Assembly: GCA_036824245.1 (NCBI GenBank)
Contig: DAITAO010000007.1
Span: forward strand, 1-64,000
DNA length: 64,000 bases
Direction of reading: 5' to 3'
Source of the DNA: JACVRM01 sp036824245
GTDB taxonomy: Bacteria > Actinomycetota > Thermoleophilia > Gaiellales > Gaiellaceae
Shown: positions 40,864 through 49,369 of the stretch, piece by piece
Numbering within the stretch: the stretch's first letter is position 1
How the letters are laid out: every line of letters begins with the position of its first letter
Program-made: the position numbers and the translations under genes
Notes under the pieces: model-generated
Seen by the model: the letters and a program-made list of their open reading frames with translations, nothing else
Databases searched by the model: none
What the model was told of the DNA's origin: nothing

Positions 40864-41744
40864 GTCTGCCTCCTCAGTTCTTCGAGAACTACCGGGTCGA
40901 TGCGCTCGACGCCGTCGATGCGCATCTCCAGATTGGCGTTGCCGGCCCACGCGGGAAACGACTCGTCGAGCGTGCCGTGGAAGCCGAGCCGGCCGAGCCG
41001 CGCAGAAAGCTCCTCCGCGAGCGCCTCATCGACGGCGAGCCACCGTTCTCGGGGCGTCTCGCCGAAAATGGCGTCGTGGAGCTCGTAGATGCGCCGCAGC
41101 TCCCCGATCGGCTGCTCGTGGTCGTCGACGCGAAGGTCGATGAGCACGTCTGACAGCCCCGCGTAGCCACCGTCGCGCTCTACGACGAGCAGCGATGCCG
41201 ATTGTTGGCCACGCCGGTCGCCGCCGGCCGCCTGCGCGGCGGCGAGACAGTCGATCAACCGCTCCGCGAGCGGGCGGCCCGAACTGCCCTCGAAGGTCTC
41301 GGCGAGCGCGTCGACCGTCTCCTGCGAGACCAGGATGTTTCCCTGCGCGGCGTACCCGCCGCCCGTGCGGCCGCCGGCCCACTCGAAGCATTCGGAGCCG
41401 GTGAACGTCGCGCTACCCCCGTCCGCGTCGACGATGCCGACCTGGCGGTGCTCGCGGCCGTCGTCGGCCGAGGTGAGGCGCTCGACGGCCTTCTCGGCCG
41501 AGAGCCCGTCGCGAAGAAGCGCGAGTCCCTGCGGCCCGTACCGCGGGTTGGCGAACGCCTGCGTCGCGACGGCTCCTGCCCCCGGCTCGGCCCAGGGCAC
41601 GACCGAGCCGACGGACAGGAACTTCGACTGCACGGCGACGCCCCATTGCTGTGCTTCGAGGTCGCAGGCTGCGATCGAGTAGGTGGCGACGATTCCTCGC
41701 GTTCGAGCGGCGGGAGCCGGCGGCCAGGGACGCGACGGGCTCAC
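40860..41744 (-). CDS. DUF1028 family protein (Ntn-hydrolase-like)
   Basis: A 294-residue DUF1028 protein. Typical blocks are TYSIAACDLEAQQWGVAVQSKFLSVGS, of which the core is GVAVQSKFLSVG, VVPWAEPGAGAVATQAFANP, GPQGLALLRDG, GYAAQGNILVS and QQSASLLVVERDGGY. The family is thought to have an Ntn-type hydrolase fold and is often near peptidase or amidohydrolase genes. GTG 41744 overlaps the stop of the small upstream gene (GTGA). It is part of a five-gene coupled operon. Confidence 0.88.
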   Translation of the reverse strand: MSPSRPWPPAPAARTRGIVATYSIAACDLEAQQWGVAVQSKFLSVGSVVPWAEPGAGAVATQAFANPRYGPQGLALLRDGLSAEKAVERLTSADDGREHRQVGIVDADGGSATFTGSECFEWAGGRTGGGYAAQGNILVSQETVDALAETFEGSSGRPLAERLIDCLAAAQAAGGDRRGQQSASLLVVERDGGYAGLSDVLIDLRVDDHEQPIGELRRIYELHDAIFGETPRERWLAVDEALAEELSARLGRLGFHGTLDESFPAWAGNANLEMRIDGVERIDPVVLEELRRQT

Positions 41745-42022
41745 CCGTACGTCAGCTCGGTGAGATCGAGGTCGCGCAGGTCGGCCCGGTCAGCCGGCAC
41801 GAGGACGCACGCCACCTCCGGCCTCGCGAGCGCGGATTTCACCTGCTCGGGAGTGCGGGTGCGCACGACGACCGGGACTCCTTCCGCGTGTGCACGCTCG
41901 AGGCGCGCGACGTCTTCGGCGTCGTCGAGGATCAGCGCCTCGTCGAGATCATGTGAGGGATCGCCCTCGACGATCACCTCGGGCACTCTGCGGCCCGTAG
42001 ACCCGAACCACCTCTCTCTCAC
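41741..42022 (-). CDS. small hypothetical protein in the DUF1028 operon
   Basis: A 93-residue protein if started at GTG 42022, which overlaps the stop of the MBL hydrolase as GTGA; GTG 41986 would give 81 residues beginning PEVIVEGDPSHDL. It is acidic, with alternating short strands and helices (ALILDDAEDVARLERAHA, PVVVRTRTPEQVKSALARP, ACVLVPADRADLRDLDL). The alternating pattern looks like a small Rossmann-like half-domain. No family recognised. Confidence 0.65.
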   Translation of the reverse strand: MRERWFGSTGRRVPEVIVEGDPSHDLDEALILDDAEDVARLERAHAEGVPVVVRTRTPEQVKSALARPEVACVLVPADRADLRDLDLTELTYG

Positions 42023-42738
42023 GCAGCGACCTTGGCAGGCAGCGTGATCGTCTCGCCCGGTTGCGGCGCCAGCACGTCGACGTCCGGTGCCAGCTCGCGC
42101 AGTTCCTCGGGAGTGCCGCGCAGGATCGGGAACGTGCCGTAGTGGCTGGACACGCAGGTACGCACGCCCAGAAGCTCGAGCGCCACCGCCGCCTCGCGCG
42201 GTCCCATCGTGAAGTGGCCGCCGATCGGCAGGATTGCCACGTCCGGCTGGTAGATGCGGGCGATCAGCTGCATGTCGCCGAACACGTTCGTGTCGCCGGA
42301 TGCGTAGACCGTGTAGCCGTTCTCGAACTCGAAGACCAGCCCTACCGGCTCGCCGAGGTAGACGAAGGTGTCGTTCTCGTAGGCGCTGGACGAGTGGTTC
42401 GCGTCGGTGAGCGTGATCTTGACGCCTTCCCACTCGACGGTGCCTCCCTTGTTGGGAGCCTGTGCCATGTCCGCTTCGACGCCCTGTCCGGCGAGCCAGC
42501 CGCGCAGCTCGAGAAGCGCGATAACGGGGCAGCCGAAGCGCTTGTGCAGCTCGACCGTGTTGCCCACATGGTCGTCGTGGCCGTGCGTCAGCGCGATGAG
42601 GTCGACGCGCTCAGGGCTCTTCTCGGCCTCGGGGCAGTTCGGGTTGTCGAGGAACGGGTCGAGATAGATGCGCCTGCCGCCCGGCGTGTCGAAGCGGAAC
42701 GCGGCGTGGCCGAGCCAGGTGAGGGAGACGTCCGCCAT
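42019..42738 (-). CDS. metal-dependent hydrolase, MBL fold (UPF0173/UlaG-like)
   Basis: Metallo-beta-lactamase fold hydrolase of 239 residues. It has the N-terminal LTWLGHAAFRFDTPGG, the zinc motif LIALTHGHDDHVGN, the later ligands in YASGDTNVFGDM and PIGGHFTMGP, and a final histidine in SSHYGTFP. The closest group is UPF0173, related to UlaG lactonase; the substrate is not known. A strong AAGGAGG site lies just before ATG 42738, and TAGTCT about 30 nt further upstream may be the -10, so the operon has a short leader. Confidence 0.88.
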   Translation of the reverse strand: MADVSLTWLGHAAFRFDTPGGRRIYLDPFLDNPNCPEAEKSPERVDLIALTHGHDDHVGNTVELHKRFGCPVIALLELRGWLAGQGVEADMAQAPNKGGTVEWEGVKITLTDANHSSSAYENDTFVYLGEPVGLVFEFENGYTVYASGDTNVFGDMQLIARIYQPDVAILPIGGHFTMGPREAAVALELLGVRTCVSSHYGTFPILRGTPEELRELAPDVDVLAPQPGETITLPAKVAA

Positions 42739-42779
42739 CTTTTCCTCCTTCGTGGTGAACGTTCGTGAGACTAGCGTGC

Positions 42780-44252
42780 CTACAGCGGGAGCGATTCCGC
42801 CGCGTCGCGAGCCACGTCTATGAGGGGCTGGACGGCGAAGAACGAGCCCACGGTCATGACCACGGCCGCGAGAACCGTTGCGCTCAGCAGCCACTCCCGC
42901 GGCGGCGAGCCGCCGGAGACGACGAACTGGAGCTCGGCGGACGTGCGCATGTACATGGCGCGGATGATCCCCAGGTAGTAGTAGAGGCTGATCACCGTGG
43001 CGGCTACTCCCACCAGCATCAGCCACCACCAGCCCGCGTCGTACGCAGCCGCGAAGACGTAGAACTTCCCGAAGAAGCCTCCGGTGAGCGGCAGGCCGGC
43101 GAAGCCGAGCATGAACACGAACATGCCGAGGCCGAGCAGCGGCCGCTCCCAACCCAGGCCGGCGAGGTCGTCGATCGATACCGCGTGGTTCAGCTCGCGC
43201 TCGCGGGCCGCGACCACGGCGAAGGAGCCGATCGACATGGCGGCGTAGGGGATCAGGTAGTAGAGCAGCGCGCGGCCGCCCAGCTCGTTGCTCGCGGCGA
43301 TGGCGATCAGCATGAAGCCGGCGTGCGAGACCGACGAGTAGGCGAGCAGCCGCTTGACGTCGCGCTGCACGAGCGCCGCCAGGTTGCCGACGGCGAGCGA
43401 GACGCAGGCGATCACCGCTACGGCCGTCGTCCAGAGCGCGTCCAGCTCCGGGAAAGCCGTCTCCAGCACGCGCAGCGTCAGCACGAGCGCCGCCACCTTC
43501 GTGGCCGCGGACATGAAGGCTGTCACTGGAGTCGGCGCGCCCTGGTACACGTCCGGCGTCCACATGTGGAACGGCGCAGCCGACGCCTTGAAGCTGAGGC
43601 CGGCCAGCATCATCGCGAGGCCCGCGACGAGGAGTGAGTCCCCGGCCAGGCCGCGCTCGCTGGTGGCGGCGGCGATGCGGTCGAAACCGAGCTCGCCCGT
43701 CGCGCCGTAGACGAGCGCCGAGCCGAACAGCAGCACCGCTGAGCCAAAGCTGCCCACGATCAGATATTTGAGCCCGGCCTCGAGCGACTCGTCGCGGTCG
43801 ACGTCGACGGCACACAGGATGTAGAGCGAGATCGAGAACCACTCGAGCCCGAGAAAGAGCGTCATCAGGTTCTGTGCTGAGACGAAGAACGCCATCCCGG
43901 CGGCCGCTGTGAGGAGCAGCGCGTAGTACTCGCCCACGCGGTTTTCCCGAATACCGTGGGTGTAGGAGACGCCGACTGCGAGCAGGCCGCAGCCCGCGAT
44001 GACGAGCTTGGCGAGCGCTACCAGCTCATCGCGGCGCGCACCGTCGGCGACGATGCTGCGACCCTCGGCGCTATCTGCGAAGAGCAGGGCGGCGGCTACC
44101 CCCGCGGCCACGAAAGCAAGCGCGCACGTCCACGCTGCGAGCGGGCGGCGCCAGGCGGGCGGCAGCAGAACGGCGGCGAGCAGGCACACGGCCGCCGCGC
44201 CGAGCATGATCAGCTCGGGCGAGAGCGCGAACCAGTCGACGGACGGCTTCAC
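42780..44252 (-). CDS. nuoN: NADH-quinone oxidoreductase subunit N
   Basis: Antiporter-like proton-pumping subunit of complex I, 490 residues with about 14 helices. Typical stretches are YIVGSFGSAVLLFGSALVYG-like LIVGSFGSAVLLFGSALVYG in the middle and FKASAAPFHMWTPDVYQGAP with the conserved Lys and His. LLAYSSVSHAGFMLIA is the pumping-helix signature. Last gene of the nuoA-N operon; its start overlaps nuoM by 4 nt. Confidence 0.96.
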   Translation of the reverse strand: MKPSVDWFALSPELIMLGAAAVCLLAAVLLPPAWRRPLAAWTCALAFVAAGVAAALLFADSAEGRSIVADGARRDELVALAKLVIAGCGLLAVGVSYTHGIRENRVGEYYALLLTAAAGMAFFVSAQNLMTLFLGLEWFSISLYILCAVDVDRDESLEAGLKYLIVGSFGSAVLLFGSALVYGATGELGFDRIAAATSERGLAGDSLLVAGLAMMLAGLSFKASAAPFHMWTPDVYQGAPTPVTAFMSAATKVAALVLTLRVLETAFPELDALWTTAVAVIACVSLAVGNLAALVQRDVKRLLAYSSVSHAGFMLIAIAASNELGGRALLYYLIPYAAMSIGSFAVVAARERELNHAVSIDDLAGLGWERPLLGLGMFVFMLGFAGLPLTGGFFGKFYVFAAAYDAGWWWLMLVGVAATVISLYYYLGIIRAMYMRTSAELQFVVSGGSPPREWLLSATVLAAVVMTVGSFFAVQPLIDVARDAAESLPL

Positions 44253-45883
44253 GGCGCGGGCCCCATCAAGTCGGGCGGGTCAGCCTCGGCGCTTCCTGCG
44301 GCGCAAACGAAGACGACGGTGCTGTCGCCACGAGCCCGGGCCTCCGCCCGAGCCTCACGCGCTTCGTCCTCGCATTCGGACGGCAGAGCTGCATAGCCCG
44401 TCCATCCGGAATCAGCGAAGTCGCTGCTCGCGGCGAGGAACTGCGACTCCACCAGCGCCGCCGGTCCCTCATCGGCGAACGAGCGCTCCGTGATCGCCGC
44501 CGGCCAGGCCGAGAGCGCGAGCAGGCAGGCCACGATCGGGACCACCACGGCGAGCTCTGCCGGCCGCAGGTCGAGCGCTTCCTCCGGCACGGCGCTGCCC
44601 GGCCGCTCGTGCAGCACGGCCGAGATCAGGCGCAGCATGTACATGGCGGCGAGCACGATCGCGGCGGCCCCCGCAACTGCCCACCCCCAGCCGACGTCGA
44701 ACGCGCCTAGCAGGATGAGGAACTCTCCGGCGAAGGTGGTCGCCCCGGGTACGGCCAGCGCGATGATCCCGGTCGTCATCAGCAGGGTGGCGAGCGCCGG
44801 CCGTCCCTTCGCCATGCCGCCCAGGCGCGCGAAGTCACCGGTCGTCGTGCGCCGCTCGATGGTCCCCGCGAGCAGGAAGAGCGCAGCCGAGACGAGCCCG
44901 TGGTTCACGGCCTGTAAGACGCCGCCCTGGAGGCCGGCGTCGTTGAGCGAGAAGAGCCCGAGGGTGACGAGCCCCATCTGCGCCATGCTCGAGTACGCCA
45001 CGACGCCGCGCAGGTCGGGTGCGCGGAAGGCGACCAGCGAGCCGTACACGAGCGTCACGGCCGCGAGCGCGAGCAGGAGCGGCTGGAAGTCGTCAGCCGG
45101 CTCTGGGAACTTGGCGATCACGATTCTGAGGAAGCCGTAGGCCGCTGCCTTCGAGACGACGCCCGAGAGCACGGCGGCGATCTCGGCCGGCGCCTCGCGG
45201 TAGGCGTCCGGCAGCCAGCCGTGCAGCGGGAAGAGCGGCGCCTTCACCGCGAAGGCGGCCACGAAGCCCAGGAAGATCCACTCGTTGTCGCTCGTGAAGG
45301 AGCTCGTCAGGTCGAACGTGCCCTGCTGCAGGCCGAGCGCGATGATCGCCACGAGCATCAGCAGCGAGCCGGCCACCGTGTAGATGACGAACTTGAGCGT
45401 CGCCGCGAGCCGCCCCGCGCCGCCCCACACCCCGATCAGCACGTAGAGCGGGATGAGCATGACTTCGAAGAAGACGTAGAAGAGCAGCAGGTCCTGCGCC
45501 GTGAAGACCCCGACGATCGCGCCGGTGAGGAAGAGTGACAGCCCGAAATAGGCCCGAGCCCGCTCGCGCCCTACCCAGAACGCGTAGCCGATCGCCGCTG
45601 CGGCGACGATGACCGCGAGGCCGACCAGCCAGATCGAGAAGCCGAAGAAGCCCACGTGGTAGGCGGCGTCGAGGTCGGACGACCATTCCGCGTGGTCGCG
45701 GAGCTGCAGCCCCCGCGTCCCGAACTCGAACTCGCGAAGCGCCGTGATCCAGAAGCCAACCTCGGCGAGGGCGACGAGCAGCGCGAGCGAGCCCGCGGTG
45801 CGCGCCTGCATGGGTAGCACCCAGATGACGAGCGCGCCCGCCACCGGCAGGAAGATCAGGATGGTGGTGAGCCACTGGCTCAT
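44249..45883 (-). CDS. nuoM: NADH-quinone oxidoreductase subunit M
   Basis: Proton-pumping antiporter-like subunit of complex I, 544 residues with about 14 helices. FEVMLIPLYVLIGVWGG carries the conserved glutamate, FAVKAPLFPLHGWLPDAYRE the conserved lysine and LPDA motif, and VAYSSMAQMGLVTLGLF the second pumping helix. The C-terminus is longer than usual, with a soluble tail of about 70 residues ending in an Asp/Pro-rich segment. Overlaps nuoL and nuoN by 4 nt each. Confidence 0.96.
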   Translation of the reverse strand: MSQWLTTILIFLPVAGALVIWVLPMQARTAGSLALLVALAEVGFWITALREFEFGTRGLQLRDHAEWSSDLDAAYHVGFFGFSIWLVGLAVIVAAAAIGYAFWVGRERARAYFGLSLFLTGAIVGVFTAQDLLLFYVFFEVMLIPLYVLIGVWGGAGRLAATLKFVIYTVAGSLLMLVAIIALGLQQGTFDLTSSFTSDNEWIFLGFVAAFAVKAPLFPLHGWLPDAYREAPAEIAAVLSGVVSKAAAYGFLRIVIAKFPEPADDFQPLLLALAAVTLVYGSLVAFRAPDLRGVVAYSSMAQMGLVTLGLFSLNDAGLQGGVLQAVNHGLVSAALFLLAGTIERRTTTGDFARLGGMAKGRPALATLLMTTGIIALAVPGATTFAGEFLILLGAFDVGWGWAVAGAAAIVLAAMYMLRLISAVLHERPGSAVPEEALDLRPAELAVVVPIVACLLALSAWPAAITERSFADEGPAALVESQFLAASSDFADSGWTGYAALPSECEDEAREARAEARARGDSTVVFVCAAGSAEADPPDLMGPAP

Positions 45884-47775
45884 CGGGCCGCCACGAAGAC
45901 GAGGGCGAGAAGCGCGACGCCGCCGGCCAGCGCCAGGGCATAGGTGCGCACAAGACCCGTCTGAGCCTCCCCGAGGCGCGCACCGGCGCCGCGCGTCGCG
46001 AAGCCGAGGCCACGCAGCGACCCGGCGATCAGCGGCTGCTCGATGAAACGGAGCCAGGCGCCCGCCAGCGCGACGGCCGGCCGGTAGAAGAGCAGTTCAT
46101 ACGCCTCGTCGGCGTAGAACTTGTGCTCGAGCAGCGTTCGTAGCGCGGGTACCCGTGGTGCGTCAGCCTCCCGCGCGCCGTAGATCCGCCACGCGACGGC
46201 GATGCCGATCAAGCCCGCCGCGACGGCAAGTGCGCTCGCAAGGAGGTCCTGGCTCGTGGACGGCTCGAGGAGCGCTTCCGCGGAGGGCTCCAGGAAGTCG
46301 GCCAGAGGATGCCAGACGCCCGGGATCTGGATCAGGCCGCCGATCACGGAGAGCACGGCGAGCACCGCCACGGTCGACGTCATCCAGAACTGCCCTTCGC
46401 CGTGCTCCGCGTGGAAGTGCTCGCGCACATACGGCGAGGGCTCGCCGCCGAAGACGATGAAGATCATCCGGAACGTGTAGAGCCCCGTGAGCAGCGCGCC
46501 GAGCAGGCCGGCGGCGAAGAGGGTGTAACCCCAGGCGCTCTCGTCGGCGAGCGCCGACGCGAGGATCGAGTCCTTGGAGAAGAAACCGGACAGCGGGGGC
46601 AGGCCAGAAAGCGCGAGCCCCCCCACGAGCAGCGCGACGTAGGTTCGCGGCAGGTAGCGGCGCAGCCCGCCCATGTTGCGCATGTCCTGCTGGCCGACGA
46701 GTGCGTGGATGACGATGCCGGCCGCGAGGAAGAGCAGCGCCTTGAAGAAGGCGTGCGTCATCAGGTGGAACATCCCGTTCGCGTACGCCCCGACGCCCGC
46801 GCCCACGAACATGTAGCCGATCTGCGACATCGTCGAGTAGGCGATGACGCGCTTGATGTCCGTCTGCACCAGGGCGATCAGCCCGGCGGCGAGCAGCGTG
46901 ACGGCGCCGAGCCCGGCGGCCAGGTCGTGGATCGAGGGCGCCGCTTCGAAGATCGGATGGGTACGGACGATCAGGTAGACGCCTGCGGTAACCATCGTGG
47001 CCGCGTGGATGAGCGCGCTCACGGGCGTGGGGCCCTCCATCGCGTCCGGTAGCCACGTGTGCAGCGGCACCTGCGCCGACTTCGCCACCGCGCCGCCGAG
47101 CAGCCCGAGCGCGACCAGTTCGGGGAGCCTGCCCCCGCCGAGCTCGCCGCTCTCGACCGCCTCGAAGACGCCGGGCAGCTCGATCGTCCCGGTGTTGACG
47201 ACGAGGATGAAGAGCGCCAGCGCAAAGGTGGCGTCGCCGACCGCGTTCATGATGAACGCCTTCTTGGCCGCCGCGACAGCGGCCGGCCGCTCGTGCTCGA
47301 AGCCGATCAGCAGGTACGAGCAGAGGCCGACCAGGCCCCACCCGGCCAGCATGATCAACAGGTTGCCCGCCTGGACGAGCAGCAGCATCGAGAAGACGAA
47401 GAGCGTCATGTAGGCGAAGAAGCGGCGCTCCTCGTCGGCGCCGTCCATGTAGCCGATCGAGTAGGCGATGATCAGCGAGCCGACGCCGGTGACGATCAGC
47501 ATCATGAAGACGGCGAGCGGGTCGACGACCAAGCTGAGCCGGAAGTCGAGATCGCCTGCCGTAAGCCACGTCCACGCGCTCGTGTACTCCGTGCGCTCCT
47601 CTGCGTCGCGGCCGAGCATGTCCACGAAGGCGATGACGGCCGCGACAAAGGCGACGGCGACCGACAGCGTTCCGAGGTAGGCGGCCGCGCGCCGGGAGAT
47701 GCGGGTGCCGGCCAGCGTGATGAGGAGTGTGCCGCCGAGCGGCGCGAGGAGACAGATCCAGGCTGCTCCGACCAC
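45880..47775 (-). CDS. nuoL: NADH-quinone oxidoreductase subunit L
   Basis: Largest antiporter-like pump subunit of complex I, 631 residues with about 16 helices and the lateral C-terminal helix. Markers are FSMLLLVQAGNLLIMLAGWG, VPLHTWLPDAMEGPTPVSAL and HAATMVTAGVYLIVR. VIAYSTMSQIGYMFVGAG is the second lysine-helix region and HAFFKALLFLAAG the third. GTG start at 47775, 3 nt after the nuoK stop. Confidence 0.96.
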   Translation of the reverse strand: MVGAAWICLLAPLGGTLLITLAGTRISRRAAAYLGTLSVAVAFVAAVIAFVDMLGRDAEERTEYTSAWTWLTAGDLDFRLSLVVDPLAVFMMLIVTGVGSLIIAYSIGYMDGADEERRFFAYMTLFVFSMLLLVQAGNLLIMLAGWGLVGLCSYLLIGFEHERPAAVAAAKKAFIMNAVGDATFALALFILVVNTGTIELPGVFEAVESGELGGGRLPELVALGLLGGAVAKSAQVPLHTWLPDAMEGPTPVSALIHAATMVTAGVYLIVRTHPIFEAAPSIHDLAAGLGAVTLLAAGLIALVQTDIKRVIAYSTMSQIGYMFVGAGVGAYANGMFHLMTHAFFKALLFLAAGIVIHALVGQQDMRNMGGLRRYLPRTYVALLVGGLALSGLPPLSGFFSKDSILASALADESAWGYTLFAAGLLGALLTGLYTFRMIFIVFGGEPSPYVREHFHAEHGEGQFWMTSTVAVLAVLSVIGGLIQIPGVWHPLADFLEPSAEALLEPSTSQDLLASALAVAAGLIGIAVAWRIYGAREADAPRVPALRTLLEHKFYADEAYELLFYRPAVALAGAWLRFIEQPLIAGSLRGLGFATRGAGARLGEAQTGLVRTYALALAGGVALLALVFVAAR

Positions 47776-47778
47776 GCG

Positions 47779-48087
47779 TCAGCCGCGCAGGGCTTTGAGC
47801 CTGTCGACGTCGAGGACGAGGCGCCCGCGCGCCATCGCCACGATCAGACCGAGCCCGACGACGACCTCCGCGGCGGCAACGGCCATCACGGCGAGCGCGA
47901 ACACCTGGCCTTCGGAGGTGCCCACGTGGCGGGCCATGCTGATCAGCGCCAGGTTGGCGCCGTTGAGCATGATCTCCAGGGAGAGCAGCACGATCAGCGG
48001 GCTGCGGCGGAGCATCACGCCCACCGCGCCGGTCGAGAACAGGAAGGCCGAAACGGCCAGGTACCAAGAAATGTCGGGGCCCCTCAT
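47779..48087 (-). CDS. nuoK: NADH-quinone oxidoreductase subunit K
   Basis: Small three-helix membrane subunit of complex I, 102 residues. The conserved glutamates lie in VLLSLEIMLNGANLALI and in AVMAVAAAEVVVGLGLIVA. ATG 48087 overlaps the nuoJ stop by 4 nt. The length is standard. Confidence 0.95.
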   Translation of the reverse strand: MRGPDISWYLAVSAFLFSTGAVGVMLRRSPLIVLLSLEIMLNGANLALISMARHVGTSEGQVFALAVMAVAAAEVVVGLGLIVAMARGRLVLDVDRLKALRG

Positions 48088-48617
48088 GTCTCCTCCGGCG
48101 GCGGCTCGCGCTCGAAGCCGAGAAGGACGCTCCCGACTGCGGCGGCCAGCAGCACGATCGAGGTGATCTCGAAGGCCAGCAGGTGGTCGGTGAGGAAGCT
48201 GCGCCCGATGTCGGCCGGGCTGCCGAAGCCTTCTGGGACGGGTGCCTCGTCCGAGAGCCGGTTCCCCACTGCGAGGCCGATCACGGCGATCACCTCGACG
48301 AGGATCGCGCCCCCGGCGACAACGGCCGCGAGCGTCTGCACGTTCGGCCCGCCGGCCCACGGTGCATCGGCGCGGCGGCCGAGGTAGGCAATGACGAACA
48401 GGAACATGACCATCACGGCGCCCGCGTAGACGAGCACCTGCGCGGCGGCGACGAACTCCGCGTTCAGCATGAGAAAGAGGACGGCGAGCGAGGCCAGGTT
48501 GCCGATGAGCGCGAGGGCGGAGTAGAACGGGTTGGAGAAGCTGATCACGGCCACGCCCGAGCCGAGGCAGGCGAACACGGTCGCGAACCAGACAACCCAG
48601 ACGAGGAAGTCAGCCAT
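48084..48617 (-). CDS. nuoJ: NADH-quinone oxidoreductase subunit J
   Basis: Five-helix membrane subunit of complex I, 177 residues. Helix 3, VLVYAGAVMVMFLFVIAYLG, has the pi-bulge region typical of NuoJ, and FYSALALIGNLASLAVLFLM is the usual helix 2. The loop between helices 3 and 4 is longer than in E. coli. It lies 49 nt after nuoI. Confidence 0.94.
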   Translation of the reverse strand: MADFLVWVVWFATVFACLGSGVAVISFSNPFYSALALIGNLASLAVLFLMLNAEFVAAAQVLVYAGAVMVMFLFVIAYLGRRADAPWAGGPNVQTLAAVVAGGAILVEVIAVIGLAVGNRLSDEAPVPEGFGSPADIGRSFLTDHLLAFEITSIVLLAAAVGSVLLGFEREPPPEET

Positions 48618-48666
48618 CAGCGGTCACGAGCTGCGCAGATCGCGAAAGGTGCGGTTGGGCCGCCAA

Positions 48667-49164
48667 CTAGCTGCGGGCCTTGTATGCGGGGATCGGCGTG
48701 TCGTAGAGAGCGCGGTCGGCGACCGGCACCCGCTTCACGGGCGGTGCGAGGAGCATGTCCTTCGTGTAGATGAGGTCGTCGCGCGAGTACTCGGAGAACT
48801 CGAACTCCTGCTCCAGCGTGATCGCGTCGAACGGGCAGGCGAGCTCGCAATAGCCGCAGAAGATGCAGCGGCTCAGGTTGATCTCGTAGATGCGGGCGTA
48901 GCGCTCACCCGGCGAGACCCGGTTGGCCGGCGTGTTCTCTTCTGCCACGACGCGGATGCAGTCAGCCGGGCAGGCGGCGGCGCAGAGCGAGCAGCCGACG
49001 CACTTCTCGAGGCCGTTCTCATGCCGCCAGAGGCGGTGGCGGCCGCGGAAGCGCGGATAGACCGGCCGCTTGTACTCGGGGTACTGCTGCGTGATCGGCT
49101 TCCGGAAGATCTGCCGCAGGGTGACGCCAAACCCTTTGACACTGTCAATTGGCTGGGGACTCAT
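48667..49164 (-). CDS. nuoI: NADH-quinone oxidoreductase subunit I
   Basis: Electron-transfer subunit with two 4Fe-4S clusters (N6a, N6b), 165 residues. The cluster motifs are CVGCSLCAAACPADC and CIFCGYCELACP. The N-terminal amphipathic stretch GFGVTLRQIFRKPITQQYPE is typical. The 205-nt gap to nuoH holds one copy of a dispersed repeat, unusual in this otherwise overlapping operon. Confidence 0.96.
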   Translation of the reverse strand: MSPQPIDSVKGFGVTLRQIFRKPITQQYPEYKRPVYPRFRGRHRLWRHENGLEKCVGCSLCAAACPADCIRVVAEENTPANRVSPGERYARIYEINLSRCIFCGYCELACPFDAITLEQEFEFSEYSRDDLIYTKDMLLAPPVKRVPVADRALYDTPIPAYKARS

Positions 49165-49202
49165 TCGCGTCCCTCGCCGGCGGCGGCTCCCGCCGGGCAG
49201 AG

Positions 49203-49312
49203 CCCGGCTCCGCCACCGACTGACGCCGCTCGCGGCACGGGGCTCTCCGGGCCCGTATTACCCATACTGTTCCCTCCGGCCCCGCACCGCGACCGGCGCC
49301 CGAGGAACGCGA
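49203..49312. repeat. dispersed repeat element, copy 1 (between nuoH and nuoI)
   Basis: About 110 bp that align along their length with 56131-56241 (copy 2, inside nuoC) in the same orientation. Shared blocks include CCCGGCTCCGCC, CTGACGCCG, GCTCTCCGGG, CCCTCCGGCCCCGCACCGC and AGGAACGCGA. The element lies in non-coding sequence here and contains several GC-rich complementary arms. The other 95 nt of the gap show nothing further. Confidence 0.75.
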
Positions 49313-49369
49313 AAGCGCCTCTCGAGACCTCGCAACACGCGAGGCGAGGTCGCCGGTGGGCCAGCATCA

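Noticed and set aside
47059..48387. 442-codon plus-strand frame opposite nuoL/nuoK
   Set aside because: Composition is a reverse shadow of the nuo genes (runs of E, R, D, H), with no domain; the minus-strand genes are certain.
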